Origin: G963667075 sp963667075 | GTDB lineage: Bacteria > Pseudomonadota > Alphaproteobacteria > Micavibrionales > Micavibrionaceae | DNA length: 64,000 nucleotides | Direction: 5' to 3' | Assembly: GCA_963667075.1 (NCBI GenBank) | Contig: OY762938.1 | Span: 62,001-126,000 of the forward strand | Part shown: piece after piece, positions 55,896 through 64,000 of the stretch | Layout: each line of letters starts with the position of its first letter | Position numbering within the stretch: position 1 is the first letter of the stretch | The notes under the pieces: generated by a model | Databases searched by the model: none | What the model was told of the DNA's origin: nothing | Seen by the model: only the letters and a program-made list of their open reading frames with translations | Made by a program: the position numbers and the translations under genes

Positions 55896-56073
55896 AAGAC
55901 CACGAAAGCTCCAATATAATAATTTAAGGGCAAGTGTTAATTTTCAGGATAAATTTAGAAACACACACGAATAAAGTCACAGCAGCAACTGTACATGAGC
56001 TGCACGGCCTTTACCATGAAAAATATAAAAATCATTCTCCCTTATGCAGCCCCTATCCATAAGGGTAAGGCGT

Positions 56074-56847
56074 TCAAAACGGAATTTTGAGACCGTCATA
56101 AGCTGGCTTATAGCCATCAGGCAATTCCGCGCACAATGTGTGATAATCCATGTGTGCAGGAAGATGGGTGATATAAACAGTCTCCGCCTTCACCCGCTCA
56201 TTCAGGGCATAGACATCCTCTAAATTCGCGTGAACGGGAGAGCTTTTGTATTTATAAGCGGTCGCATCGACCACCCATGTTTTGACCCCCTCTATAATCT
56301 GAAGTGATTCTTCCGGGAGATCTCTCATATCTGTTGAATAAGCCATATCCTTAATTCTAAACCCCGTTGACCGGGTTTTGCCATGATCCTGCTCAAATGG
56401 AATAACATCGACATCCTGAATAGTGAATCTTTGACCGAATTTTATTTCTATTGGATCGAGGACATCAGGATATATAGCTCTTTTTTGCACAAAAAGGTGG
56501 TCAAAACGTTCTGTCAGATTATCAAGTACCTCTTTTTCTGCATAAATGGGCCTCTTTGCCTGAATTCTATGGGCAAAAGGCCGTAAATCATCAATACCGT
56601 TCACATGATCACCATGAGCATGCGTGTACATAACCGCTGTAATATCCGTAATTTTTTCACGGTTTATTTGTTCCCTGAAATCAGGACCAGTATCAATAAT
56701 GATCGTTGTCTCACCAGAAAAGACAGCCGCACTGCAACGCGTCCGCCGATTCTTTGGTTCATTAGGATCACAGGCCCCCCAATCGTTCCCTATGATCGGC
56801 ACCCCTGTCGATCCTCCAGCCCCTAAAAATAAAATTTCATCTTTCAT
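56074..56847 (-). CDS. Metallo-beta-lactamase-fold hydrolase (PhnP/RNase Z-like)
   Basis: 257 residues. The metal motif THAHGDHVNGIDDLRPF (HxHxDH) and later HDG/H residues are present. The N-terminus ILFLGAGGSTGVP is typical of PhnP-like phosphodiesterases encoded after tatD in Alphaproteobacteria. Substrate not known. Its ATG overlaps the tatD stop (ATGA). Confidence 0.85.
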   Translation of the reverse strand: MKDEILFLGAGGSTGVPIIGNDWGACDPNEPKNRRTRCSAAVFSGETTIIIDTGPDFREQINREKITDITAVMYTHAHGDHVNGIDDLRPFAHRIQAKRPIYAEKEVLDNLTERFDHLFVQKRAIYPDVLDPIEIKFGQRFTIQDVDVIPFEQDHGKTRSTGFRIKDMAYSTDMRDLPEESLQIIEGVKTWVVDATAYKYKSSPVHANLEDVYALNERVKAETVYITHLPAHMDYHTLCAELPDGYKPAYDGLKIPF

Positions 56848-57641
56848 ATTCTTTCCGCTCTATCGAATAGTTCAAAGAAATTATTGGTTGAATGCGTCAT
56901 AAGCTCTTTTTTTGTCACGTTGTGAAGATCTGCTAATACACACGCTGTATGAAACACGTGCGCTGGCTCGCAAATAGCCCCTCTATGCGGTTCAGGTGCC
57001 AGGAATGGTGCATCTGTTTCAACAAGTAGACGGTCCAGCGGCGTGTTCTTTGCAATATCCCTTAAGTCATCCGATTTTTTGAATGTTACGATACCGGAAA
57101 AAGAGAGATAAAACCCAAAATCCAAAGCCTGTACAGCAAGCTCAGGAGAAGAAGAAAAGCAATGAAACACACCCTTTAGGCCAGTGCCTGCCGCTTCTTC
57201 TTTCAAAATTTTCATGATGTCTTCGTCAGCATCCCTTGAATGAATAATCAAGGGAAGCCCAGTTTCCAGACAAGCCTGAATATGTTTTCTGAACGATGCC
57301 TGCTGATCCTCTACAGAGGCATGCTTGTAATAATAATCAAGCCCCGTCTCTCCGATCCCGATAATTTTGGGATCAGAACCAGCCAGAGTCACAAGCTGCT
57401 CTCTTGTAATGGCTTTTTCTGCTTCGTCGCCAGCATCATGCGGATGGGTTGCAATGCTGCACCAGATCTCGTCAAATTGGCGGGCAAGAGCCAGAATTTC
57501 TTCAAATTCATCTGAAATACGGCAATTGATCGTAAGAAAGCGTTCAACCCCCGCTTTCTTAGCGTTATCAATAATTTTTTGCGTATCGCCAATATGAAGT
57601 AACCGTTTATGGTTTAAATGACAATGCGTGTCTATCAGCAT
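56844..57641 (-). CDS. tatD: TatD-family deoxyribonuclease
   Basis: 265 residues. Metal ligands are in LIDTHCHLNH, GETGLDYYYKH and IHSRDADED; ETDAPFLAPEPHRG near the C-terminus. 3'-5' DNase/hydrolase. In the metG-tatD-MBL row. Confidence 0.9.
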   Translation of the reverse strand: MLIDTHCHLNHKRLLHIGDTQKIIDNAKKAGVERFLTINCRISDEFEEILALARQFDEIWCSIATHPHDAGDEAEKAITREQLVTLAGSDPKIIGIGETGLDYYYKHASVEDQQASFRKHIQACLETGLPLIIHSRDADEDIMKILKEEAAGTGLKGVFHCFSSSPELAVQALDFGFYLSFSGIVTFKKSDDLRDIAKNTPLDRLLVETDAPFLAPEPHRGAICEPAHVFHTACVLADLHNVTKKELMTHSTNNFFELFDRAERI

Positions 57642-57743
57642 GTTCTAACACCGCCTGTTAGTTTTTCCAGATCACAATTTCATAGACATAATGATAACAA
57701 GAAACAAGACTTCTGATGAGTTTTTTACCATCGATTATAGGAG

Positions 57744-59312
57744 CTACGCCGTCGCCTCCTCTTCTTTTGGGACAATCCTTGGGAAAATGCCTTCCGGTTT
57801 CTCTATTGCTGTACCTGCTTTCAACGCATGTTCCGCCGATATAGCGTCGAACCCCCGTGCTTCACCTGAAATTTTTAACTGATCCAGCATTTTCGAAGCG
57901 CTCTCAGGCATAACAGGCTGTACAATCAGGGCCAGACAGCGGATCGTTTCGGCCAGCACATATAAAACCGTTTCCATACGGTCCGGATTCTCTTTCTTGA
58001 GTTTCCATGGCGCTTGAGCATCAATGTAGCTATTGGCATCACTTACAATGCCCCAGATAAATTCAAGCCCCTTATGGAATTTTTGTTCATCAAATGCCTG
58101 ACGCACTGTTGGAAGCATTCTGACATAAGCCATATCAAGAAGATCCTTATCTTCCTTTGTGAACGTGCCCGCTTGCGGAATTTGTTCACCACAGTTCTTG
58201 TGAATCATGGACAATGTCCGCTGTGCCAGATTCCCAAGCCCGTTAGCCAGATCGCTATTAAGCCGGCTAACTGCATTCTGATGAGAAAAGTTGCCATCAT
58301 TACCAAAAGGCACTTCACGCAACATGAAAAACCGCGTGGCATCTACGCCGTACGTATCCACCAGCTCTTCAGGTGCTAAAGCATTACCGAGTGATTTGGA
58401 CATTTTTTGTCCTTCAATCGTCCACCACCCATGCGCAAAGACACGTTTAGGCGGCGCAATACCGGCGGACATCAAAAAGGCCGGCCAGTAAACCGCATGA
58501 AAGCGCAAGATATCCTTACCCACCATATGCACATCTGCCGGCCAGAATTTTTTATAATCATCGGCCTCTTCATCAGGATAGCCAAGGGCTGTGATATAGT
58601 TTGTCAGCGCGTCAATCCAGACATACATGACATGCTTCCCCTCTTCTCCCGGGACCTGCACACCCCAGTCAAAGGTTGTACGGCTGACCGAAAGATCTTT
58701 CAGACCGCCTTTGACGAAGCTTTTTACTTCATTAAAACGGCTCTCCGGTGCGACAAAATCAGGATTCTTTTCGTAAAAATCGAGCAGGCGATCTTCCCAT
58801 GCCGACAGGCGGAAGAAATAGCTTTCCTCTTCTACCCATTCACATTCCGCACCAGAAGGGGCTATTTTCTCCCCATCCGGTCCGTCTGCCAGCTCATCTT
58901 CAGCATAATAGGCTTCATCACGGACCGCGTACCAGCCGCTATAGGAATCAAGATAAATATCGCCGGAGTCGACAAGTTTCTTCCACAATGCCTGACAGGC
59001 TTTTTTGTGGCGTTCTTCTGTTGTACGAATAAAATCATCATTCGTAAAATTCATCGTCCCGCACAAATCCCTAAAATTCTGAGACACCTTATCGGTAAAC
59101 GCCTGTGCAGAGATACCGGCCTTTTCTGCCGCCTGTTTTACTTTCAGGCCATGTTCATCTGTGCCGGTCAAAAACTTTACATCAAAGCCGTCAAGCCTCT
59201 TGAAACGTGCCATAACGTCACAGGCCACAGTCGTATAAGTATGGCCGATATGCGGCTTATCGTTCACATAGTAAATAGGCGTGGTGATGTAATAGTTTTT
59301 TGTGTTTGTCAT
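57744..59312 (-). CDS. metG: Methionyl-tRNA synthetase
   Basis: 522 residues from MTNTKNYYITTPIYYVNDKPHIGHTYT at 59312, with GGAAAG upstream; a frame to 59369 adds a spurious leader. HIGH-type PHIGH and KMSKSLGN are present. The form lacks the C-terminal tRNA-binding domain and is the short type. It charges initiator and elongator tRNA-Met. Confidence 0.95.
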   Translation of the reverse strand: MTNTKNYYITTPIYYVNDKPHIGHTYTTVACDVMARFKRLDGFDVKFLTGTDEHGLKVKQAAEKAGISAQAFTDKVSQNFRDLCGTMNFTNDDFIRTTEERHKKACQALWKKLVDSGDIYLDSYSGWYAVRDEAYYAEDELADGPDGEKIAPSGAECEWVEEESYFFRLSAWEDRLLDFYEKNPDFVAPESRFNEVKSFVKGGLKDLSVSRTTFDWGVQVPGEEGKHVMYVWIDALTNYITALGYPDEEADDYKKFWPADVHMVGKDILRFHAVYWPAFLMSAGIAPPKRVFAHGWWTIEGQKMSKSLGNALAPEELVDTYGVDATRFFMLREVPFGNDGNFSHQNAVSRLNSDLANGLGNLAQRTLSMIHKNCGEQIPQAGTFTKEDKDLLDMAYVRMLPTVRQAFDEQKFHKGLEFIWGIVSDANSYIDAQAPWKLKKENPDRMETVLYVLAETIRCLALIVQPVMPESASKMLDQLKISGEARGFDAISAEHALKAGTAIEKPEGIFPRIVPKEEEATA

Positions 59313-59522
59313 TTTCTTTCCCATGTATGGATATATACTGTTTTCCAAGACTATGTTCCGGTGTAGCAAAAAACCTTACCTATGCCTAGCCATAAATATT
59401 TATTCCTTTGCGCTTGAAATCCCCACTGTAATGGCGTTTACTTCGCTTTCACTAGCGTACAATACACACTTACACAATAATTACATAACAGTGCATATAT
59501 AGTGCTCTGTAAAGGAGATAAT

Positions 59523-60347
59523 ATGAAAAAGCTACCTTTATTTACTGCTTTATTAGCAGTCCTTGCCAGCAGCGCTTATGCTGCAGATCCTTCAGCAATT
59601 TCCCCAAAAGCGCACGCGCTAAAAGAAAAAGTGAAGCCGGCTATTATAAATAAAATTAAAAAAGACATGGCGCCTGTAAAACCGAAAGAAGAGTCTGAGG
59701 AACATGCTCCAGAAACACCTGTCTATACAATGGAAGCTGGAGAGATCACATTCACAGAAAACAATGAAAATTGTACACTGAACTGGACACTTCCTTTTAA
59801 AAATACCGGCTCAGCTATTGAGCATGACACGATTGCTTATCCCGTTGTCGTTAATCGCCCTCTTGCGAATGGAGATGCCTCGGAAAATGAAAAGCCAACT
59901 CATACTTTTACGCGTTTTGAAGCAGGGGAAGAAGATGTCATGGACGGTGTTCTGTTAAGACATACCTCTCGTGCAGAGAAACTTGTTGTTACCTTAAAGG
60001 ATGGTGATACTGTACTTGCCACGCAGGAAGCGGCTATTCCAGGAGATCATCCTTATACAATGGCATTAGGGGAACTTGAAGTCGCTGATGGTCAGATTTC
60101 TATCCCTGTCACCGTTAACAGCGATGCGCCTTTAGGCGGCATGCTTGTGGTAGTGCAAGCCATAAGATCTGTGGATCCTATGAACAGCTTCTTTATTGTT
60201 GGAAACATAGACAGATACTGTGTACCGGCCAATGAACCTCAAACCCTCAACATAGCTGTACCTGAAGAAGCCCATGTCGGCTATCGCGTTATGGTTTATA
60301 GAGCCGGTGAAAACACACCAGCCGTTCAGCGGGATTATATCCTGTAG
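59523..60347 (+). CDS. Secreted protein of unknown function
   Basis: 274 residues from MKKLPLFTALLAVLASSAYA at 59523, with AAAGGAG 6 nt upstream. Signal peptide, then a Lys/Pro/Glu-rich segment, then an all-beta-looking domain (ITFTENNENCTLNWTLPFKN; GGMLVVVQAIRSV). Two cysteines may pair. It is inserted on the opposite strand between metG and holB, which are usually adjacent, and has its own terminator. Confidence 0.6.
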   Translation: MKKLPLFTALLAVLASSAYAADPSAISPKAHALKEKVKPAIINKIKKDMAPVKPKEESEEHAPETPVYTMEAGEITFTENNENCTLNWTLPFKNTGSAIEHDTIAYPVVVNRPLANGDASENEKPTHTFTRFEAGEEDVMDGVLLRHTSRAEKLVVTLKDGDTVLATQEAAIPGDHPYTMALGELEVADGQISIPVTVNSDAPLGGMLVVVQAIRSVDPMNSFFIVGNIDRYCVPANEPQTLNIAVPEEAHVGYRVMVYRAGENTPAVQRDYIL

Positions 60348-60371
60348 CAGCACGGCCCATAGATAAAGAAA

Positions 60372-60409
60372 AAAGCGCATTCATCCTAAAGCCGAATGCG
60401 CTTTTTTTT
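60372..60409. terminator. Bidirectional rho-independent terminator
   Basis: AAAGCGCATTC (60372-60382) pairs perfectly with GAATGCGCTTT (60394-60404), with T8 on the plus strand and T6 on the minus strand. It serves both the secreted-protein gene and holB. Confidence 0.88.
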
Positions 60410-61557
60410 CAGGCCACATTCTTCATGATATTAAACGCTTCCATAACAATATAGCGGCGATCAAGATAGCCTTTCTCCGAGAGATCAAAATGTGTTTTTA
60501 AGCCATCACAGATTTCGATCAGATTTTCAAGGGAACAATGCGCGGCAAACGCTTTGAAAACGGGTTTGTTAAGTGGCGGATGTGAGGGAAGAATACCTCT
60601 GGCTTTGTGTTTTACAAGGGATTGAAAACTCCAGAGCAAGATTTCCTGAAATACGGATAAAGCCCGATCTTTTGCAGGTGTAGCCATTTGATCTGCAAAA
60701 CTGTGCAATTCTGTCATACGTATATCAGGCCAGTTATCAAGCAAATCAGCTAACTGGTTTAAAATATCAAGTGCATTTTCTTCCGCATAGGAAAAGGCTT
60801 TCCCGGCACTTCCCTCTGCCATACCGGAAAGCATATCGGTATCTTCTTCCGGTAAGTTTTCAAAACTTTCATTTCTTTGAATAACGCGCTTTAACACCTC
60901 TGCTGAAAGTGGCCCAAAATTCACGAGGCGTGATCTGGAACGGATTGTCGGAATTAAAGCGCCTATTCTGTGTGTCACCAGTATAAGAAGCGCTTTCTCC
61001 GGTGGTTCTTCCAGAATTTTCAGGATCGCATTTTGCGCATTCCGGTTCATCATATCGGCATCATCTATGATCGCAATGCGCCAGCCATTTTCTACCGATG
61101 GCGTCATGCGCATAAAAGGCACGATTTTTCGTACTGAATTCACATCAACATTACCTTTATAACGCCCCTTGTTTTCATCAAACTGACGCTCTACCAGCAT
61201 AAAGTCGGGATGCCCCCTTGCTGTTACTTTCGCCGCAACAGGATCATTGGACGGAACAGAAAAAGATGTCGCTAACATGGGCGATGCCGCATCCCCGCCA
61301 AAGAGCCCCATATCTGCGCTGCTGCGTTCACCTTCCTTTAAAAGGAAACGCACGAAACGTTCGGCAAACATAGCCTTCCCTATCCCTTTAATACCGGAAA
61401 AAACAAGAGCATGCGGGAGCTGGCGGGCATTATAGAGTTTTAAAAGCTGATCCTCGACCGTTTCATGCCCCAGACAGGGGGGCTCCATAGAAACATTATC
61501 GCAAACAGCTGTTTCCCCTTTTTCCTCCAGTTCATCGTCAAAGAACAGGCTAGACAT
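60409..61557 (-). CDS. holB: DNA polymerase III delta' subunit
   Basis: 382 residues. AAA+ clamp-loader subunit with P-loop SGIKGIGKAMFAERF, the sensor region NAILKILEEPPEKALLILVTH and the arginine-finger-like RSRSRLVNFGPL. It overlaps tmk by 8 nt, the usual coupling. Confidence 0.9.
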   Translation of the reverse strand: MSSLFFDDELEEKGETAVCDNVSMEPPCLGHETVEDQLLKLYNARQLPHALVFSGIKGIGKAMFAERFVRFLLKEGERSSADMGLFGGDAASPMLATSFSVPSNDPVAAKVTARGHPDFMLVERQFDENKGRYKGNVDVNSVRKIVPFMRMTPSVENGWRIAIIDDADMMNRNAQNAILKILEEPPEKALLILVTHRIGALIPTIRSRSRLVNFGPLSAEVLKRVIQRNESFENLPEEDTDMLSGMAEGSAGKAFSYAEENALDILNQLADLLDNWPDIRMTELHSFADQMATPAKDRALSVFQEILLWSFQSLVKHKARGILPSHPPLNKPVFKAFAAHCSLENLIEICDGLKTHFDLSEKGYLDRRYIVMEAFNIMKNVA

Positions 61558-62203
61558 GCCGCATAGTCTCCTGATAGATCTGCTCGGCTACCTCTTCCAT
61601 GGTGGTATTGGCATTGACAACCTTGCAACGCTCTCCTTCTTTCCTGGCAATCGCCAGATAGCCTTGACGAAGACGTTCATGAAACGCTTTATCCATTTGC
61701 TCGTATCTATCTTCTGTGAATTCACGGCTATGTTCTCCGGCAGCCTGATTTTTAAGGGTGGAGCGTTTGATCCCTTCCTCCACCGGCAGATCAAGAATAA
61801 TCGTCAGATCCGGTTGAAAATTACCTAAGACAAGGCGATTCATACGTTCAATAATTTCGTGATCCATGCCATGCCCATGGCTTTGATAGGCCCGCGTAGA
61901 ATCTGTAAAGCGATCACACAGGACAATATAACCTTCATTCAACGCTGGTTTTATCAACTGTTCGACATGCATATGACGGGCGGCAAAAAAGAGCAGGGCC
62001 TCTGCCGTCGGCGTCCAGTTCCCTCCTTCTCGCTGAACCAGTAAATCACGTATTTTTTCTGCCTCAGGCGTTCCACCCGGCTCTCTCGTCATAAGAACCT
62101 GATGTCCCTCCTCTTCAAGGCGTTTGGCCAACAAATTAATTTGCGTTGTTTTTCCGCTTCCTTCTCCACCTTCGAAGCTTATAAAGAGTCCTTTAGAGTC
62201 CAT
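61550..62203 (-). CDS. tmk: Thymidylate kinase
   Basis: 217 residues. P-loop FEGGEGSGKTTQ, TREPGGTPEAEKIR and DR-type CDRFTDSTRAYQ are present. It phosphorylates dTMP to dTDP. Coupled to holB. Confidence 0.95.
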   Translation of the reverse strand: MDSKGLFISFEGGEGSGKTTQINLLAKRLEEEGHQVLMTREPGGTPEAEKIRDLLVQREGGNWTPTAEALLFFAARHMHVEQLIKPALNEGYIVLCDRFTDSTRAYQSHGHGMDHEIIERMNRLVLGNFQPDLTIILDLPVEEGIKRSTLKNQAAGEHSREFTEDRYEQMDKAFHERLRQGYLAIARKEGERCKVVNANTTMEEVAEQIYQETMRHV

Positions 62204-62208
62204 GTTTT

Positions 62209-62646
62209 TTATTCTACTTTTTTATACCAGAAGGCGTAATTGTCATTTAGTTCTTTAGCCCCGGCCTTTTGCCAAAGCTTTATCGTTCTTTGCGCTTTTT
62301 TCTCTGTGCCCCAGACAATCACAGCAGCCTTATTCAATCTGGCTTCTTCAAAGATCCATTCTTTTAATCTGTAGAAATACTTTCCTCTGCAGTCCGGTTC
62401 TACGTACATTTGCGAGATCCACAATATAGAACCACAGGACGCCCAGTATGTATAAGAATAAAAGATAAGCCCGACAGGGGCCTCATTCTCTTCCAAAATA
62501 AAAATATGCGCTTTAGGCGTTTTAGAAAACACATCCGTCACCAGACGCGCTTCTGTTAAAGAGGCATCCTCCCCTTCAATGGCTCTATTCGCGTGTAAAA
62601 TATACGCTATATCAGATTTATTGTTTTGTGCTTTCCTGATTACCAT
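62209..62646 (-). CDS. GNAT-family acetyltransferase
   Basis: 145 residues from MVIRKAQNNKSDIAYILHANRA at 62646; the frame extends further into dacC without support. The acetyl-CoA site ISQMYVEPDCRGKYFYRLKEWI and the C-terminal AGAKELNDNYAFWYKKV fit GNAT. It sits between tmk and dacC, whose stop is 13 nt upstream. Substrate unknown. Confidence 0.75.
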   Translation of the reverse strand: MVIRKAQNNKSDIAYILHANRAIEGEDASLTEARLVTDVFSKTPKAHIFILEENEAPVGLIFYSYTYWASCGSILWISQMYVEPDCRGKYFYRLKEWIFEEARLNKAAVIVWGTEKKAQRTIKLWQKAGAKELNDNYAFWYKKVE

Positions 62647-62659
62647 GCGCGTCGGCCTT

Positions 62660-63805
62660 TTATCTCCCCAAAAGACGAAGACGAATCTTTGTAAGAGTTG
62701 CAGAGAAAAAGCCCTGTTTTTCAACATTCTTTGCCGCAAACAACGGATATTCAAGTGGTGCCATACCAGGAATATCTACTATCATGGAGCCTATTTCATC
62801 ACCCGCACTAACCGGCGCCTTTATTGGGCCGTTATATTGTATTTTAACTTCTACCTCGTCTTTTTCAGACTTAGGCAATGTGACAAGAACATCCTGTTTT
62901 ATTTTGAGCGGCACCGTTTGATCTTTTCCCAGAACAACATCCGCCTCACCTACGGTATCACCCACCGTAAAGAGCATTACATTTTCAAAACCGGACAGCC
63001 CCCAGCCTAACAACCGCGCCCCTTCCTCGGCCCGGTCACGTCCACTTTTCAGACCATTCACAACAAGAATAACACGACGGCCATCTTTTTCGCCCGAGCC
63101 AATCAGACCATAACCGGCAATTTCCGTATGCCCCGTTTTAATGCCATCGGCCCCGAGCTCCCTGCGGTAGATAAGCGGGTTTCGATTCCTTTGACGAATG
63201 TTATTAAATTCGAATTCTTCTTCCTTGAAATAGTGGTAATACTCTGGAAAATCATGAATGAGGTTATAGCCCAAACGCGCAAGATCACGGGCCGTTGAAT
63301 AATGGTTCTTGTCTGGCCAGCCACTGGCATTAACAAAGTTACTGTTTAGCATACCTATACTGTGCGCTTCTTCAGTCATCCGTTTTGCAAAGTTTTCCTC
63401 TGTACCGGCGAGCCCTTCGGCCAGCACAATCGTCGCATCATTACCAGACTGTATCAAAACGCCGCGGATAAGATCCTCAATACGAACGCTTTTCCCGACC
63501 TCCACAAACATCTTAGAACCGCCTTTTTTCCAGGCTTTCTTGCTGACGTTAAATGTATCATCAAGCGATATTTGTCCACTCTTTAGTGCTTTAAAAACCA
63601 TATAGGCTGTCATGGTTTTACTCATGGATGAGGTTGGCATTTCCTCATCGGCATTTTTTTCAAACAAAACCATGCCAGTCTGATAATCCAGTATTATGGC
63701 TTGTTTTGCCTCGGTATGGTATGCAGGCGTTCTATCCTCCGCGGCACGGGACGTACCGGAAAATATCAAAAGAACCGTCAGTAATGTAAAAAGCCAAAGT
63801 CTCAT
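62660..63805 (-). CDS. dacC: D-alanyl-D-alanine carboxypeptidase (PBP5/6 type)
   Basis: About 381 residues from MRLWLFTLLTVLLIFSGTSRAAE at 63805; ATG 63817 is an alternative. Signal peptide, then SxxK in TSSMSKTM, SxN in QSGNDA and KTG in GIKTGHTEI, then a PBP5-type C-terminal beta domain and a C-terminal amphipathic anchor (KIRLRLLGR). It trims peptidoglycan stem peptides. It starts 1 nt after the SPOR-gene stop. Confidence 0.92.
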   Translation of the reverse strand: MRLWLFTLLTVLLIFSGTSRAAEDRTPAYHTEAKQAIILDYQTGMVLFEKNADEEMPTSSMSKTMTAYMVFKALKSGQISLDDTFNVSKKAWKKGGSKMFVEVGKSVRIEDLIRGVLIQSGNDATIVLAEGLAGTEENFAKRMTEEAHSIGMLNSNFVNASGWPDKNHYSTARDLARLGYNLIHDFPEYYHYFKEEEFEFNNIRQRNRNPLIYRRELGADGIKTGHTEIAGYGLIGSGEKDGRRVILVVNGLKSGRDRAEEGARLLGWGLSGFENVMLFTVGDTVGEADVVLGKDQTVPLKIKQDVLVTLPKSEKDEVEVKIQYNGPIKAPVSAGDEIGSMIVDIPGMAPLEYPLFAAKNVEKQGFFSATLTKIRLRLLGR

Positions 63806-63806
63806 A

Positions 63807-64000
63807 TCAATCCACAATTATTAAAGCGTCATTAAAACCGTTATCTATCACCTTACTCAACACACTATCCGCCAGATCGACGCTGTCAAGAGGGCCTAGC
63901 CGGACACGATAGTATGTTTGCCCGTTAACGACCCCCTCCATGATCCTGGAAGAACTTATGCCGCCCAGGCGTTGAGATAACTGCACAGCTGATCCTCTAT
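63807..64000 (-). CDS. rlpA: SPOR-domain protein, probably RlpA (5' end beyond window)
   Basis: Only the last 64 codons are present: the C-terminal part of a SPOR domain (GQTYYRVRLGPLDSVDLADSVLSKVIDNGFNDALIIVD). SPOR domains bind denuded septal peptidoglycan. rlpA upstream of dacC is the usual alphaproteobacterial order, hence the assignment; the catalytic part cannot be seen. Confidence 0.7.
   Translation of the reverse strand, partial: RGSAVQLSQRLGGISSSRIMEGVVNGQTYYRVRLGPLDSVDLADSVLSKVIDNGFNDALIIVD

Noticed and set aside
56039..56065. Hairpin CCCTTATG/CATAAGGG after the MBL gene as a terminator
   Set aside because: Stem is only 8 bp and there is no U-run on either strand; left unassigned.
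58407..59366. 319-codon open frame opposite metG
   Set aside because: Antisense shadow of a well-supported synthetase; low-complexity residue pattern and no ribosome site.

Overview
The window looks like a chromosomal segment of a moderately AT-rich alphaproteobacterium. The markers are a CcrM-type (GANTC) adenine methyltransferase beside rnhB, a PopZ-type pole organiser (DUF2497) between tolC and valS, the order smc / DsbA-like / ... / DUF721 (DciA-like) / mutY, a zapA gene with a coiled-coil partner divergent from transketolase, and the row rlpA(SPOR)-dacC-tmk-holB-metG-tatD-MBL. I cannot name the order or genus from sequence alone.

Layout. 1-13.9 kb is core: smc (C-terminal end off the left edge), DsbA-like, OmpA-like, IMPase, EF-P, DciA-like, mutY, ccrM, rnhB and two tandem Na+/solute symporters. 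14.0-18.5 kb is accessory: two copies of an IS1202-like (ISNCY) element, a vapBC-type and a parDE-type toxin-antitoxin module, a type I secretion C-terminal remnant and a dead IS3 fragment. 18.6-23.1 kb holds an AhpD-like gene, a four-gene MinD/ferredoxin ATPase plus NifX operon led by a DUF134-NifX fusion, and a receiver-domain gene pair. 23.1-46.2 kb is mostly core: a decayed PHB-depolymerase-like gene, an OFA transporter, zapA with a long coiled-coil gene, tkt, gap, fba, epmA, rpmE, valS, popZ, tolC and a PIMT-like gene, with two orphan periplasmic binding proteins. 46.3-54.6 kb is a composite of decayed islands beginning at tRNA-Cys and tRNA-Asn. It contains P4-type integrase pieces, an excisionase-like HTH gene, a primase N-terminus, IS5 and IS630 elements, a C4-like non-coding RNA locus, a 164-bp direct repeat and an unknown membrane-anchored cargo gene. 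54.6-64 kb returns to core: a CZB chemoreceptor, the MBL-tatD-metG row, a secreted unknown, and holB-tmk-GNAT-dacC-rlpA.

Most striking signals. (1) Both IS1202-like copies end exactly 5 bp from a 28-bp sequence shaped like a XerC/XerD (dif/pdif) site. The two sites share a 13-bp core at the same offset, and a toxin-antitoxin module lies between them. This resembles the pdif modules known from Acinetobacter plasmids, but here in an alphaproteobacterial chromosome. (2) A DUF134 regulator is fused in frame to a NifX domain that keeps its own strong ribosome-binding site. (3) The zapA operon encodes a 521-residue coiled coil built from two arrays of exact 28-residue repeats. (4) The ccrM leader carries five GANTC sites within 99 bp, inside nested palindromes. 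(5) A C4/P4-immunity-like leader with tandem terminators and an internal inverted repeat precedes a small membrane-protein gene.

Working together: the smc, popZ, zapA/coiled-coil, ccrM and dciA-like genes make the core part rich in chromosome segregation and cell-cycle functions. tkt, gap and fba form a central-carbon group. EF-P and its lysyl-modifying enzyme EpmA are both present but 30 kb apart.
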